Shown piece after piece: positions 44,969-57,056 of a stretch of DNA of 64,000 bases (its first letter is position 1; each line of letters starts with the position of its first letter). The notes beneath the pieces were generated by a model that made no database searches, was not told where the DNA came from, and was given only the letters and a program-made list of their open reading frames with translations. Position numbers and translations under genes: made by a program. Source of the DNA: Isoetes taiwanensis (lineage: Eukaryota; Streptophyta; Lycopodiopsida; Isoetales; Isoetaceae); the NCBI GenBank assembly GCA_021234155.1, contig JAJEKV010000014.1, positions 21,717,513-21,781,512 of the forward strand, in the 5' to 3' direction.

Positions 44969-47900
44969 TTACATTGTTATTGGGAGACTGGCCATAATTT
45001 TTTCATGGGTCTCCTGTGAAATTCTGTACATGTCTGTGCCTTCTATTTTTTCCATATCAATTTTAGGATATCTTACCACATGGCTGTGCACGGAGGCTTC
45101 GGGTTGTTTAGTAAGCAACATATACTTGAAATTACCCAAGAATTGATAATACAATCCACTTAAGATAACCTCTCCAAATTTTTGCCCCCATCCATCTTTG
45201 TATGAATCTTCAAGTGTGCATTTGGGTCCTGTGCACTTGAGGATGTAGAAGTCCACACCCTCTGAATTGTCTACCTCCGCATTCACTGCAAAATTGTCAC
45301 CTACCTCTACCAAATTACTGATCCATTCATTGGCTTGTTCAAGAGTCTCCTTTTTCTTCTCAACTCCTGGTTTTAAGTCAGTTACCTCCCACTTTCCAAA
45401 TCTACCTGTATTGATGCAGGAGTCCCAATTATGATCCATGCAAAACGAGCAGAAACATGACAGGCATCTATGAGCAAGCCTGTTTGGTCTACTCCTGCTG
45501 ACAGGTCTGATACAGTGAATCTTCTTTGTGCCTTTGAGTGTTTCAATTTCATATTCTTCCATGTTTGCCACAACAGCAGGTTCAATTTCCCAAAAATATC
45601 TTTTGATCTCATCTGTTTCATCGACTGGTAGACTGCTGAAATATGTACACAGAAATTTTACAATATCTTTAGCATGCCTCAGTTGCACACCATTGGGTTT
45701 GAGTTGTTCCTTACTTAGCGACCTTTTGATAACAAAGACTGCACCATCATGTTCACATTTACCATGAGCGGTGGCAAAGTAGTTCCACACTATTTCCTTT
45801 GTCATTGATTGTGAAGTACCGCCTAAGAAAAAAAGTTTTCCCCGACTTGAATTGTGATGAGCAGCCATCACTCCAAACCCAATGCTTCTCATACTCTATT
45901 TCCTGTTCCTTAAGCCATGCAACATGCTTTTTGTAGGCGTTGTTCCACAAATAATGAGTCATGCACTTTATCATCGAAATGTAAAAGTGAATCTCTTTTA
46001 TGATCTTCCTACCATTGTTGAATCTATTCCCCCTCGACCGCTCCAACCTTCGTTTTTTTTTTTTCTTCTTTGGGCCGGTCTTCTTACATGCGCTTTGAGA
46101 ACAGGAATATCAACACTTTTGTCATGTCTATATGTTATGTGAACAAGTATAGAAACTTGATGCGTATGCGGTGCATTGACTGGGGCTCATTCGGATCTTG
46201 ATGCTGTAATTTTCTGCAAAGTCAATAACAGATACAATTGTATCTTCTGGAAATGATGACACACACTGTTTAAACTGATTGGCCTGCCAATGTGCTATGT
46301 AATTGTGTGGAACAAAATCTGATATTACCTTCTTCACTTCCTCTTGAAACTCTTTGGGACTTCTCTCCTTCTGTACTAATCTCAAGGCAGGTTTGCACCA
46401 TCATGTTCACATTTACCATGAGCAGTGGCAAAGTAGTTCCACACTATTTCCTTGTCATTGATTGTGAAGTACCTGCCTAAGAAAAAAAAAGGTTTTCCTG
46501 ACTTGAATTGTGATGAGCAGCCATCACTCCAAACCCAATGCTTCTCATACTCTATTTCCTGTTCCTTAAGCCATGCAACATGCTTTTGTAGGCAGTGTTC
46601 CACAAATAATGAGTCATGCACTTTATCATCAGAAATGTAAAAGTGAATCTCTTTTATGATCTTCCTACCATTGTTGAATCTATTCCTGATCTGCTCCAAC
46701 CTTCTGTTCTTTTTTTTCTTCTTTGGGCCGGTCTTCTTACGTGCGCACAGAAACAGAAATATCGGCACTTTTGTCATGTCTATATGTTATGTGAACAAGT
46801 ATAGAAACTTGATCTCAGATGCGGTGCATTGGCCGGGGCTCATTCGGATCTTGATGTCTTTGTAATTTTCTGCAAAAGTCAATAATGAGATACAATTGTA
46901 TCTTAAAATGATGACACACAATTGTTTAAACCGATTGGCCCGCCAATGTGCTATGTAATTGTGTGGAACAAAATCTGATATTACCTTCTTCACTTCCTCT
47001 TGAAACTCTTTGGGACTTCTCTCCTTCGTACTAATCTCTCAAGGCGGTTTGTACCTCAAAGCCTTTCTTGGATCCCCTCAATTCTCATCACGGTCCACGT
47101 GTTGCTTTTCAAATGTCTTCCAAGTAACTAGTAATTGAACCCGTGCCATCCATTTCACGTGGACATTTTCTAACTCTATCCAACCCACATTTTTTACACG
47201 CCAACATCAAGCGGTTATGATCAAACCACTCCTCATCATCACCTTTGTTTGCACCACTTGTCTCCATAAATCACCGGGTGCACTTGATTGTATGCTCCTT
47301 GGCTGCACATTACGGGCCGGGCCACAAATCTCACAAATGGCGGTTGCAATTGTCATGAACTCCACCCGATTTTCTCAGTCGTGTTCAATCCCCTCGCATG
47401 ATGTATTCAAATTTCAAGTGGTAAATGCAACAAAGATGTATGCCTCTCACGCATCCTCCTTACAAAACTTCGGTTTCAACCTCTCAAAAGTATGCAATGC
47501 AATTTTGATATGAGGATTCTCCTCTCTAAACCTCGAGGTAGAATTGCAACCGCTAGGGAAATCGTGTGAATGCCAAATAAATGCTACATATAATGAACCC
47601 TACAATATAGGATGAATACTTACTTGGCTGACTTCAAGAAGGTGAATTGGATGTTCCATCTTTATTCCCATCCTCTACGATACATACTTCCTCACGTCTT
47701 TCTTGTATGGAGAAACTCTTGTATTTTCTCGGCCCGAACTTGATAACTTGACTTCTCTATTGTAATCTAACATGCTATCCATCTGCTTCCTCCTCCCGAA
47801 CATTGACCAAGTCCTTCCCTTTGTTAGTTTGCACCCTTCTTTGAAAAGCATTTGAAATTGTTTTTCCGGGTATCTTTGAGCAATCTGGCCACTACGCTTT

Positions 47901-48359
47901 GATTCAATGGCTTGACACCATTTGTACCTTCTTTGCCATTATCGAGGTGGACTTCCTTGCACGAAGCATGTCATGATTCCTCTCAAACTTATGTTCTTGC
48001 ATTGTTTCCTTCAAATTCTTCACCATTTGCTCGGCCATAGTAACCTGCTTAGATTTCTTTATAGAAGCAATTGGTAAATCCCTTGCCCTCCAAAGAAGAC
48101 TGTCAAGGATGCGGCCTTTGTCATTGTCATCAACATTTGTACTAATTTGGTTGAATACTTCATAAATTTCTCCTGAAATTTCTCTTATTTTATTTTGTCC
48201 TTTCGGTCTCAATTTCTTATTCTTCTTTGAAGGCGAATCTTTAGAAGGGGAATTCTTCTTCATTGCTACCTTCTTTGCATACAATCTCTGCCTCTGATCT
48301 CTCTTCCTTGCTGCATCAATGGCTTTGTAAATTGAATGGGGAGAGGAATTGGGTTTCAT
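44969..48359 (-). pseudogene. Transposase-like gene with tandemly duplicated core
   Basis: Reading from 48359, the N-terminal 151 codons are basic and helical (RKRDQRQRLYAKKVAMKK). Broken frames with Cys pairs follow (CEICGPARN; LACKKCGLDRVRKC, about 47200-47350). Then KERSPKEFQEEVKKVISDF, HNYIAHWQANQFKQC, the block DFAENY, VWSDGCSSQFKSG and ATAHGKCEHDGA. The C-terminal part (44969-45740) is open for over 250 codons and has a Cys/His-rich stretch CLSCFCSFCMDHNWDSC. The ordered D..., DG..Q.K and HGK...DG motifs recall a eukaryotic transposase-like family I know only as uncharacterised proteins; a DDE-type role is inference. Frameshifts and stops inactivate it. Confidence 0.6.
45741..47050. repeat. 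~654-bp direct tandem duplication inside the transposase gene
   Basis: Copy 1 spans 45741-46394 and copy 2 spans 46395 to about 47050; gcaccatcatg opens both. Each contains the same transposase core, including SDGCSSQFKSG and HGKCEHDGA. Identity is above 90% by eye, with small indels. DFAENY is intact in copy 1 but reads TFAENY in copy 2. Confidence 0.9.
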
Positions 48360-48802
48360 CTATCCCGGATTTCTGTGTATTGCAAAATTGGTGAGGGCAA
48401 GTTGTTGAATTTCGGTTCAGGCAATTCTTGGAAACAATTAGTCCCTCCATTTTGCTTGAATTCAAGATGGGTTAGCCCGCCATCCAGGAATATGGCGGGC
48501 TACAGGCATTCATGTTTCCGGCACCAAACATGTTCATGATTCTCTCAGCCTGTCATTTGACGACCCTACATGTCAATACTTCAATCACGCACGTCGTGTT
48601 TAAAACACACCAATTTTAAGCACTTGTAAGCGGCGTCCGGACGGTGATTTCTGCTACCCAGTACCGATTTTGCACCCACCACTCAAAATCGACCAAAGCT
48701 ATAGTCTACCTCCCCATAAGCTATGATCTTTTGTCCCTCTGCACTGCACAAACAAATAGGAAGCAATCTTGCAATATAGTTTTGATGATCATAGCTTATA
48801 GG

Positions 48803-48820
48803 TTTTTGATGAAAAGACCA
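48803..48820 (+). repeat. 18-bp subterminal repeat, right copy
   Basis: Identical to 40294-40311 and in the same orientation. Confidence 0.7.
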
Positions 48821-49087
48821 CACCTGTTCATATCTACAATCAGATTTTTATATATTTTTAGTAGACTATTCTCATAGGCAGATTTTGTTTTCATATATTG
48901 TGTCTTATATTCCATTTCTCTAAACCAAAACTTATCCATCAGATAAATTTTGTAAGACGGTGCACAATATAGGTTTGGCATTAAGGTGAAGTTTTAGTAG
49001 GTTAGAGTAGGTTATCGAGAATTCTGATTGGATGTTTGAATTCAATGTGTTTTAGTTAATCAAAAATAAGTATTAAATTGTTAAAAA

Positions 49088-49165
49088 TCGAACTTTATTT
49101 TTTGGCAAAAAAATAACACGTTATCACCTCTGCTGATAACTCGTTATACGTTATTTTTACGTTAG
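49088..49165 (-). repeat. Right terminal region of the DNA transposon
   Basis: Inverted relative of 39877-39958: aactttatt, ttggcaaaaaaataac, then several cgttat motifs and cgttag at the edge. Confidence 0.6.
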
Positions 49166-49174
49166 CCATTAGCT

Positions 49175-51918
49175 AACTGATAACTGCTAACTCCCAACTA
49201 TGGTTCAGAGGTTGATTTTGAGATCCATGAAATAAAACCAGGTTGAGAAGCCTGATTTAATGCTCTGAGGCTCGATTTATGGGGTCGCAGTTAAGGATTT
49301 CCAATTTGTGGGCATAAAATCATAATTCCGATCCCGTAGATGAACAGAGGATTCTGAAAATTCATAGATAACAGGCTCTATTCTCACAATCACAGAGTCT
49401 TTACCATAGAAAGATTAAGGTTGAAGCGATTCCAATCTGCATAAATCGGGCTATAGATTCTCCATTTTCCAGGAAACAAAGCACATCAGAAGGGCCGAAT
49501 TAACATCACACAGACCTCACAGCTCCAGACGAAGAACGATGGGCCTTAATGGTCTGACACGACAAAAAAAGAAGCAGAATCAGAATGAAAACTGCCAGAA
49601 ATTAGTTGGCCTCATGCTTGGTGCATTTGCAAGCGCAACAGAGCAGTCAAATGCAGCAAGGCAACCATACCATGCTACCTGCAATTCCCACTATTTGAAA
49701 TAGATGCTATGCAAAAAGCGTTTGCATCCGATGCTATGGATCACAAAAATTTGAGAATTTGAAAGTCAAACAGATTCTATGCAAAAGAGTTTGCATCTGA
49801 TTAAGTGGCTCACAAAAGCCTCTCGATAGCTCAAAGAATGGGGCCGTTCAAATTCGCTTATGCCATATGTAGACTCAATTGCTTGAATAGATTCCAAATC
49901 CTTCTGTTATAGACTCTGTAATTCAATGGAGCTCTCCTGTTGTCTTTTTTGTTCGTGGAACGGATTGGCCGGCAGATATCAAAGGGATGGATGCCACAAT
50001 TTATTCGTGTCTCGATTTGATACGGGCAAGATTTCTTGAATCTGTAAACATTCTTCAAGGGGCTTCAAGGGTTATCCACGGCGCAAGCCCATAGCCACAC
50101 ATGACAGAAATTTCTGAGATGCAAAGGAAAAGCTTAGCCCCTTTTTATGATGTGGGCAGTGGGTTTGCTCACTGGAATTGAAAGGAAAGGCATGGATCAC
50201 TCTTCTTGCTTAAATCCTAGCCTACTGGTCAGCAAACTAAAGATTATTCCCCTGGTTATTAGATATGCAAAAATGGCTGCCAATCTCGAACTGGTTCTGG
50301 CTTATTCCAAAATAAATTTGATGTCTCTACTATCCATTCAAAATGGGCCGGAATTAGCTTACAGATAACAACTCATTGGGTTTTTTACCTCAGTCTGGCC
50401 GTTTGGTGCTAGTCGGTGCAGTCACAAACAGAGCAGGGCGGCCGTACCATGTTATGGCGTGTATCAAGCATCAAGCAGAAGGACTAAATTGCCTAGAGAA
50501 ATCTTGGCCCTCCATCCCATTGCTGACGTGCAATTTTTGCCCCTATACACGTCATATTTTTCTTGCCATCTCATCAAAAAACAGTCTATATAATTTTATA
50601 TGATTGAGATTGAGATAGTTGTATACTTCTGTTGCTCAGATTTTATTCCTCTCTTTGCATCTTTACTTGTATTTGACTTTTAGTTAAATCCACGTCCTTC
50701 AACCGAAAAATTTCTTTGTAATGTTGGTGTGGTGTATGCGTCATGTTTAACTAGATGCTCTCAACCAGGGCTCGAAAATAGTGATGCCCTTGATTAGTAA
50801 AAATGCCTTGTAATTTAGACTACCGGAAAAAATATTTGAAAGTGCAGTTTTTGGTGTATTTTACCGGATTTTTTTTATTTTTACGCCAGAAACTCGCCGG
50901 AAATATTTTTAAATGGTCGGATATTCTTAAGAATGGGCAGATTTTTCGGGGAGAAACCCCCTATTTTCGATCCATGCTCTCAAAGTGACATGACGTTTAT
51001 TTTTTTTTCTATCTATTTTTTTAATTTGGTTTTTCCATCGTGTGGAAAACCTTTTTAGATTTTTTTTATAAGATTAGGCCTAAGGTTTGGGGTTTTCTGA
51101 GATGCCGGAGAACTTTTCGAACTTCAAAAATGTCTAAAAGCTTTAAGGACACAAATTGAAATGGTGCATGCACAGCATGAGGACAAGTGGAAGGCCGCTC
51201 AGCCTTCCATAATCGTCTTTGATAAATTGTCTATAATGATGTTTTATTTTTTGGGATTTTCCATATCCGGCCATATTCAAAAGGAGATTTTAAATTATAG
51301 AAAGACGGTGCTCTGTTTCTTTCTGGAGAACCAAATGAAACATGCAATCGATGACGCCTTGCAGTAAAAAACAGAGAGGTATGCGAACCAAATCGGCCAA
51401 ATCTTTGTTGTGCATCCTTTTTCAGGTACTGGAATTCTACTTTCCCATCTTTGTTTTTCTCAATTAGAAAATCTCTTTTCAGACCATGGTTTTTATGGAA
51501 TCATATCGTCAAGCAAAACCTTGGAAGTCTAAGCTTCGAAAGATTTGGACAAGAAAGCAAAGCAAAATATATTTTGATTTTTGATTTGCCCCTTTCTAGA
51601 ATTTTCGTTTAAGGAATTTCTTTTTCTTGCCTCTTAAGTTGCAGAATTTCAGAGAGTCTTTGTGCAGTATCTACACATTTACGTTCGGAATGGAGCTGTA
51701 TTTTGGAACATTTTCAGCATGCATTTTTGTTCTCGTGGACAAAACATAAATATCCCAGGTATTTTTGTGTTTGTGATGCTATCATTCTCTTCATTCTCAA
51801 GGTGATAAAGATTATTTGAATGTTGTTCTCATAAGCTTATTTGTTGGTGCATGTATTTTCCATAATAGCTGGAGGTTAATAACTTGCATATTTTAATTTA
51901 CATGAATTTGTTCTACTA
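49175..51918. other. Intergenic, no recognised gene
   Basis: Short ORFs (49858-50058 minus, 51161-51367 plus) have no family signal. Imperfect direct repeats of about 70 bp around gatgctatgcaaaaagcgtttgc lie at 49697-49815. Otherwise I see nothing. Confidence 0.4.
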
Positions 51919-51925
51919 GGTAAAG
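51919..51925. repeat. Candidate LINE target-site duplication, left (ggtaaag)
   Basis: ggtaaag precedes the GGAA-repeat tail and recurs at 57711-57717. Seven bases is short, but the positions fit the 3' tail and a plausible 5' end. Confidence 0.6.
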
Positions 51926-52130
51926 GAAGGAAGGAAGGAAGGAAGGTACTTTTATCGTCCACGGAGACCAATCGGTCTATGGGACCCAATACAAAAACGC
52001 AGCAAGCGGATTACTGTCCGGATTAAAAAACCCCCGCCCCGAAGGGTTTTCGAGGGAAAAACCGTGGCAGCAATCAGCCTGCTGACAAACTGTGCTAATC
52101 ATATAAAATGCAGAAACATCCCAATATATA
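51926..52130 (-). other. LINE 3' UTR with (TTCC)n tail
   Basis: The block ccaatcggtctatgggaccc and the preceding gacgataaaa (minus strand) match 5036-5083. A microsatellite 3' tail replaces poly(A). Confidence 0.8.
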
Positions 52131-52345
52131 CAGTCATGCACCACCCCCGTAGTGCCTAGTCAGCGGACAGCCAGGCGGGGGCAAAGGTGACCTCGCAGGT
52201 CCAGTACCTCCTGGATGTATGACCCCAGGGCACGTACTGACGGTGTGTTCATCAGCAAATGCAAGGGCACGTCCGGCCGTACTAAGGGAGCGTGATCCGC
52301 CCGGATCCACCAAGCGCCGGCAACTCGAAAGTGTGAGACTCATCC

Positions 52346-53700
52346 TCAATGGCACCCGTTTGACAAAGACCGACAGAGTTGTCTGGCGGGGCTCCCCAAT
52401 CCACCTCGCCCATCTCGATCACGAAGATGGTGGGCACTGTCTTGAATGGAGGCAATGAGTCTCGCTTTTTTCAGGCGGCGGGAGGGAACGCAGGTAGAGG
52501 CCAGGGCCCCGCTAACACGGGGTTGATGTGCTCCTTGTAATGGGCCATTTTGACCTGCTCTAGAGCAATGGGGTCCCGTGAGCTTGCCAAGGAAACAAGC
52601 ATCTAGGTACTCCCGCAGTCGCCACGATCGGCGTCGCTGCGCCAGACCAGACGCATCCATTCTCTGCCGACGCTCCATCTGGCGAACCAGCGATCTCTCT
52701 TACCCCTCCAACAGGGCCCTAAGCGGCTGCGGACTCATGGCCACAAAATTAAGCCCGGTCGCGGAGCCGAGCATCACCCATAGTAACCACTTTCTCGAAA
52801 ATAGACGATGTGTCTATCAAGGGCTGCCTTTTGAAGGCAAGAATCCGATTTCTGCAGCAGAATCTGATAGGGGACTGAAGGTTTCACCCCAAGTGCCCGT
52901 GCCAAAAATGCCTTCTGCACCTGCTCCAAGTCATTCCAGGTCGCCAAAGAGACGACCGGGCCCCAAACCTCGACCCCGCATGAGGAAGGACGGTGCTCGA
53001 CCGGATTAGAACAGATGTGACCGATGGCCCCAATCATATAGCTCTGCACGGTGATTTGTTGTTCAAGATGGCATAAAGCGCTTTCGGCCTCACCCACCCG
53101 CGGATAGACGCCTCCCAGCCAGAGCGAGGAGGGGAACTCCACCCCTAGGTACTTGTAGGTGGGCGTGGCGTCCAATCGGCCGCCCCCCGATATGTGAGTG
53201 CGGGAGGCATGGGGTGACGGAAGAGGATATGAGAACCACCACGTCTTGGTCGATTGACGCGCATGTCTGTAGCCTGACAAAATGTGTCTAGGGCATCCAG
53301 GTGAGACTGCATAGCTTCTGGGGTGTGGGCCAGCAGGCCAACATCGTCCGCATAGATGAGCTGGCGGATGACCTGGTGCAAAAGCTGTATGCCATCCCCC
53401 CCATGCTCAGTAAGCCAGGGCTCTAACTGATCAATGTAGAGGCCAAAAGTGTTGGCGAGAGGGGCAACCCCGCGGGACCCCGATATACTCTTGGTGAATG
53501 CTTGGCCCGTCGGCTGCATCCCGCCAAAACAACTCTCATACAACCCGTATATGGCATTCGCACAGACAGCGGGAGCCCCATTGACGCAGCTAGCCTAGCT
53601 TTTCCCGGGACCAGATCAAAAGCCTTTCGGGGTCCACAAAGCAAAGAATACAAGTCCAAAGATGATTCCGGGCCGTCTTCAATCGCGTGCGCAGCGTAAA
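52346..53700 (-). pseudogene. LINE ORF2: reverse transcriptase and C-terminus
   Basis: RT blocks are spread over three frames: LCGPRKAFDLVPG (53590-53640), TFGLYIDQLEPWLTEHGGDG and the catalytic IYADDVGLLAHTPEAMQ (about 53300-53360), YKYLGVEFPSSLWLGG (about 53120-53160) and VWGPVVSLATWNDLEQVQKA (about 52920-52980). The catalytic YADD is intact. The distal part (52346-52678) aligns with the end of the plus-strand copy. Frameshifts occur at about 53550, 53260 and 52760. Confidence 0.85.
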
Positions 53701-54949
53701 GATATGGTCAATCGTTGAGTGGCGGGTCGAAAGCTTTACCTGTGTGAGGGGCTTCGTGACATCCACAAGCCTCGCCCGGGTCAACCGCCGCTCGAGAATG
53801 CCGATAACGGTTTGGCAAAATCGAATCGACCATGATCGTCCCTGGAATTGGCCTGACAAAGTGGGTCGCCCGCCTTGTGAATGGGAACAACCCCGCGTGG
53901 TCCATTGTCGGGAAACCCTCCCGCAATGCTCGTTGAACAGGGTAGTGAGGACCCGGCACAAGCGGCCGCCTGCCCACTTGAGTAACTCGGCCCAAGATAC
54001 CATCGAGGTCACCGCCTTCCCATTAGCTAGCCGTTCGCGTGGCCCTCCTCAACATCCTCGCCCACGAGAAACCAATGGGGCCATCCCGTGGGGGTATGGG
54101 CGCGCTGCCCCCTGGCGGGTCATAGAGCTGCCGCAAGTATCGCTCCCACGCCGGTGTGATGTCCCCATAGGCCGGGCTGGTCTTCAAGCACTCTCTGCCA
54201 AAAGGTTCGAGGATGAGTGTCCAAGCCCGTCGAACATCTCCCCCGATGCTTGGCAAGGTCTACCGCGCCTTTGTGTCCTTCGGATGGGCGCTGATGCGTG
54301 GTGGCCTTTGCAAGCGGTACCGGATCCGTATGTGATGGAGCTGCCGCTTATTCTTTTTACATCCGCATCAAACCATCGGTTCTGCGAGGGAATGTTGCTG
54401 ACCCCGAGCGGCGGCGGGGGGATCTGCCAAAAAGCACCGTCCGGCCGCATCCCGTAATAGCGAAGTCACCGGTCATGCTCACGCTCTAGTGTGGAGGTCT
54501 CGCAGAATTACGGGAGGGCGTCCCGTGAGCATCTCGGCGTAGTCCTCTGCACGCTCATAATCGAAGTCTCAACTGAGGACGGCGAGGGGCTGGCATAGTG
54601 GGGGTTCTGGCGGCTCGCCAAACCAGGTCCAAATAAAGTGGGAGGTGATCTGAGTCGACCTCCTCATCCCGGATCGCCCATTGCCCACCCTAAACGACCG
54701 ATGAGATGCATATCTTCTTAAACTACAAGCACATAGTCCACCACACTAGACCCTCCCCCTCGATTGTCCCAATGCATGTGCACTTGCGAGAATCGGGCCA
54801 CCGCGTGAAAGGCCATTGCAAATTATCAAGTCAAAAATGCCACATAGCAGAGCAACCGTCACAAAAGCGAAAGTGACTGGGCGTCATCCGACCAGCGTGG
54901 CGGGCATTACTTCCAGCGGCGAAGCCGCAGGACATCGTCGGCCGAGGGG
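53701..54949 (-). pseudogene. LINE ORF2: region between endonuclease and RT
   Basis: Reads in broken frames. TRHSTIDHIFTLRTRLKTAR (about 53690-53745) is a typical block just before RT in LINEs, and RQLYDPP with the acidic linker lies further upstream. No intact frame. Confidence 0.6.
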
Positions 54950-55438
54950 TCAAGTCGCATGGGCTGCTCTACTCTCGTCCGCATTGAAATCTCCAAGAAG
55001 GACGACCCTACCCAACTGCTGATGCTGCTGTATGTCATCATATAGATCGACATACGGGTCCATCCTATCCGCATCGGGGTGGCTGCGATAGAAGGTGCTG
55101 TCTGCGTGAGGGAAATAACAGGCGGCCAGAAAAAGAGGGTTGCCACTGGTATTATGCACACGAACCCGGCACCGGGTTGTGTTCCGCATGTCTTCCGGAG
55201 GGTAAACAAATGTGCCAAGGTTGTCCGGTAGTAGCAAGCCACTCCACCATGACCCCGCTGTCCTGTACAGTATTGAAGACCGAGAAATGTTGGTAACCCG
55301 GCAAATCAGGTAGCTGCTCAGGATGCTCCCATGTCTCCATGAGGAAGATGAGATCCATACCGGCTGCCACGGAGTTCGACTGTCCCCCTTCTGCCAAGGG
55401 AAGCCTCGACAATTCCATGAGACCACCCGGAGGCACAA
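54950..55438 (-). pseudogene. LINE ORF2: AP-type endonuclease
   Basis: The frame of 162 codons starts MCLRVVSWNCRGF (catalytic Asn block) and ends with VVLLGDFNADESRA, the DFN block. A middle section (ACYFPHADSTFYRSHPD) lies where the Y-A-P motif is expected. The frame then breaks and the final SDH block is not seen. Confidence 0.8.
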
Positions 55439-57056
55439 TTCCTATTTGTCGGCCCGAGGGATGGTATCGCGCACCGAGTCAGCGGGGGAGGACGGGAAGC
55501 GTAGGCCGTGAGAGAGAAGTAGATGGAGCGGAGGCAAAGATGTGGTCGAGGGCGTGGGCCGCGAGGGAGCGTGGAGTAGGAGGAGCAGAGAAGGGGCCAG
55601 CGTCACGTGGTTGGGTTGGGGCTGCGAAGGGCAGCAGCGATGTCGTTTGTCGGAAAATGTGCATCCCGCCCGAACCAATCTGCGGCACCCCATTGGCGAA
55701 TGCCTCGACCTGACAAGCTCCCCGCTCGCGTGCCTCTCCTGCCTGCGGGTGTGAGGTCCCGGCCCACGCATGGGGATGTCCCCTTCAACATCTCGCCCCG
55801 GGCGCAATATGGCATCACGCACTGCATCCGCAACCGTGAATATGACAATGCGGTCCGGCCCGGGCCGAGCCCCATGCCGGGCCGCCGAGAAATGTGAATC
55901 GCCCCCCGGAATGTCATCCGACGAGAATGTGTGTTCGGATGTTGTGGGCTTGTGACTCTCCCCCTGGGCTGTTCGGCATGCCTCGAACTACCGGGGATTG
56001 TGGCCTCTCCTGCAAGGCCTCGAGTTCTACGGCTGCGGGTCCAAGGTGGGCGGGCGGGTCCTCAGGCTTGGGGGTGGTGGTGGTGGCCGGGATGGCGTGG
56101 GAGGACCGGAGGTGGCCGGGATGGCGGGAGTGGCCGGAGAGCGGGCAAAGGCGGGGCGGGGCTGCCGCGGGAGGGTGGTGGGATAGCGGCCCCAGCCGCG
56201 TTCGCCCCCTCGAAGTCCCGGGAGCACGCAGCTCTTGCAGCCTGCCGCCGCTTGGCCATCTCCTGCACCTGCTTACCGCTGCGGTGACTATGAACCTCGG
56301 TAGGGAGACCACGGCTGCATGCGTGGATGGTTGCCCGCAAACCCCCGGAGCTCCGACTCTGAGTAGCGAGGCGTGCTCGAGCCCCCACCACGGGCGTCGA
56401 GGGGCTGGGCTTGCTGTTCGATCTTACTCGAAGATCCTGAAGGCGTAATGCGGCTATGCGCAAAGAGCAGCACATGCTCCTCGTGCCATGGTGGTGGCTG
56501 CCTCTACCTCGGCGGGGGGGCAGTGACCATGCGTCTCACGCATTGCGCGGCTCCCTCTCTGTGTCATGGTGTCGAGTGATGAACCGCGAGTCTAGGCGGG
56601 CCGCGTAATCGGCGACCTCTGCACTGGCTTCTTTGGCGCTCCGAAGTGTGCAAGGCCAAGGCCATCTTCCACATGCAGCGTGCGGGTCTCCAAGCCTGTG
56701 ATACGGTTCTTCTCGACCCCGATTTGCCTTTTGAGCACATGGGATGCCAAGGACTCCATCTCCACTGCCATGCCAGCCAAAGTGCACCTTTTAGCCTCAA
56801 TCACGAGCCTTTGTTAGCCTCCATTCCCGCTTTGACGTGGCTCCAATTCTCTGCCGAGGCAGGAGTTCCTATGTGGTCTGAGCAATTAATCCCTTCCGAC
56901 CGGGCTGGCCTCGCTGAGGGGGCCTTAGCCTTAGCCCGAGCCTCCTTCTTCATGGAGGATGACTCTCCCCTGTCCATGATGGCTGATCGGGACCGTTTGT
57001 GCGGCGGGCCCTGTCGCCTTGGGTTTCCCAGGCCGGCCCATCTTCTGTGGCCATGA
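55439..57056 (-). pseudogene. LINE ORF1 region with coiled coil
   Basis: Broken frames. At 56592-56804 the minus strand reads EMESLASHVLKRQIGVEKNR followed by ITGLETRTLHVED, a clear coiled-coil heptad pattern. Near 56230-56300 QEMAKRRQAARAACSRDFEG is basic. Pro/Ser-rich low-complexity sequence surrounds these. Coiled coil plus basic stretch upstream of the endonuclease fits an ORF1 chaperone. Confidence 0.55.

Larger units (their letters stand above)
39877..49165. mobile_element. Large (~9.3 kb) DNA transposon with captured genes, family unassigned
   Basis: The two margins are related in inverted orientation. Both begin ctaacg, both are packed with cgttat / ataacg motifs (39877-39922 and 49112-49165), and both have gttatttttgccaa inside these (39923 and, inverted, 49102). 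Between them lie minus-strand transposase-like coding sequence, an acidic minus-strand ORF and plus-strand coding segments including an FCP1-like domain. cattagct occurs just outside each margin (39861-39868, 49167-49174) and could be an 8-bp target duplication, but it lies 8 bp from the left motif. The boundaries are therefore approximate. All large ORFs carry frameshifts, so this copy is probably inactive. Confidence 0.6.

Noticed and set aside
39861-49174. cattagct as a definite 8-bp target duplication of the large DNA transposon
   Set aside because: The left copy is 8 bp away from the start of the shared terminal motif while the right copy is 1 bp away. It is kept only as a candidate.
55894-56448. 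184-codon plus-strand ORF, Gly/Trp-rich
   Set aside because: It is antisense to the GC-rich LINE ORF1 region. Long chance ORFs are expected there.
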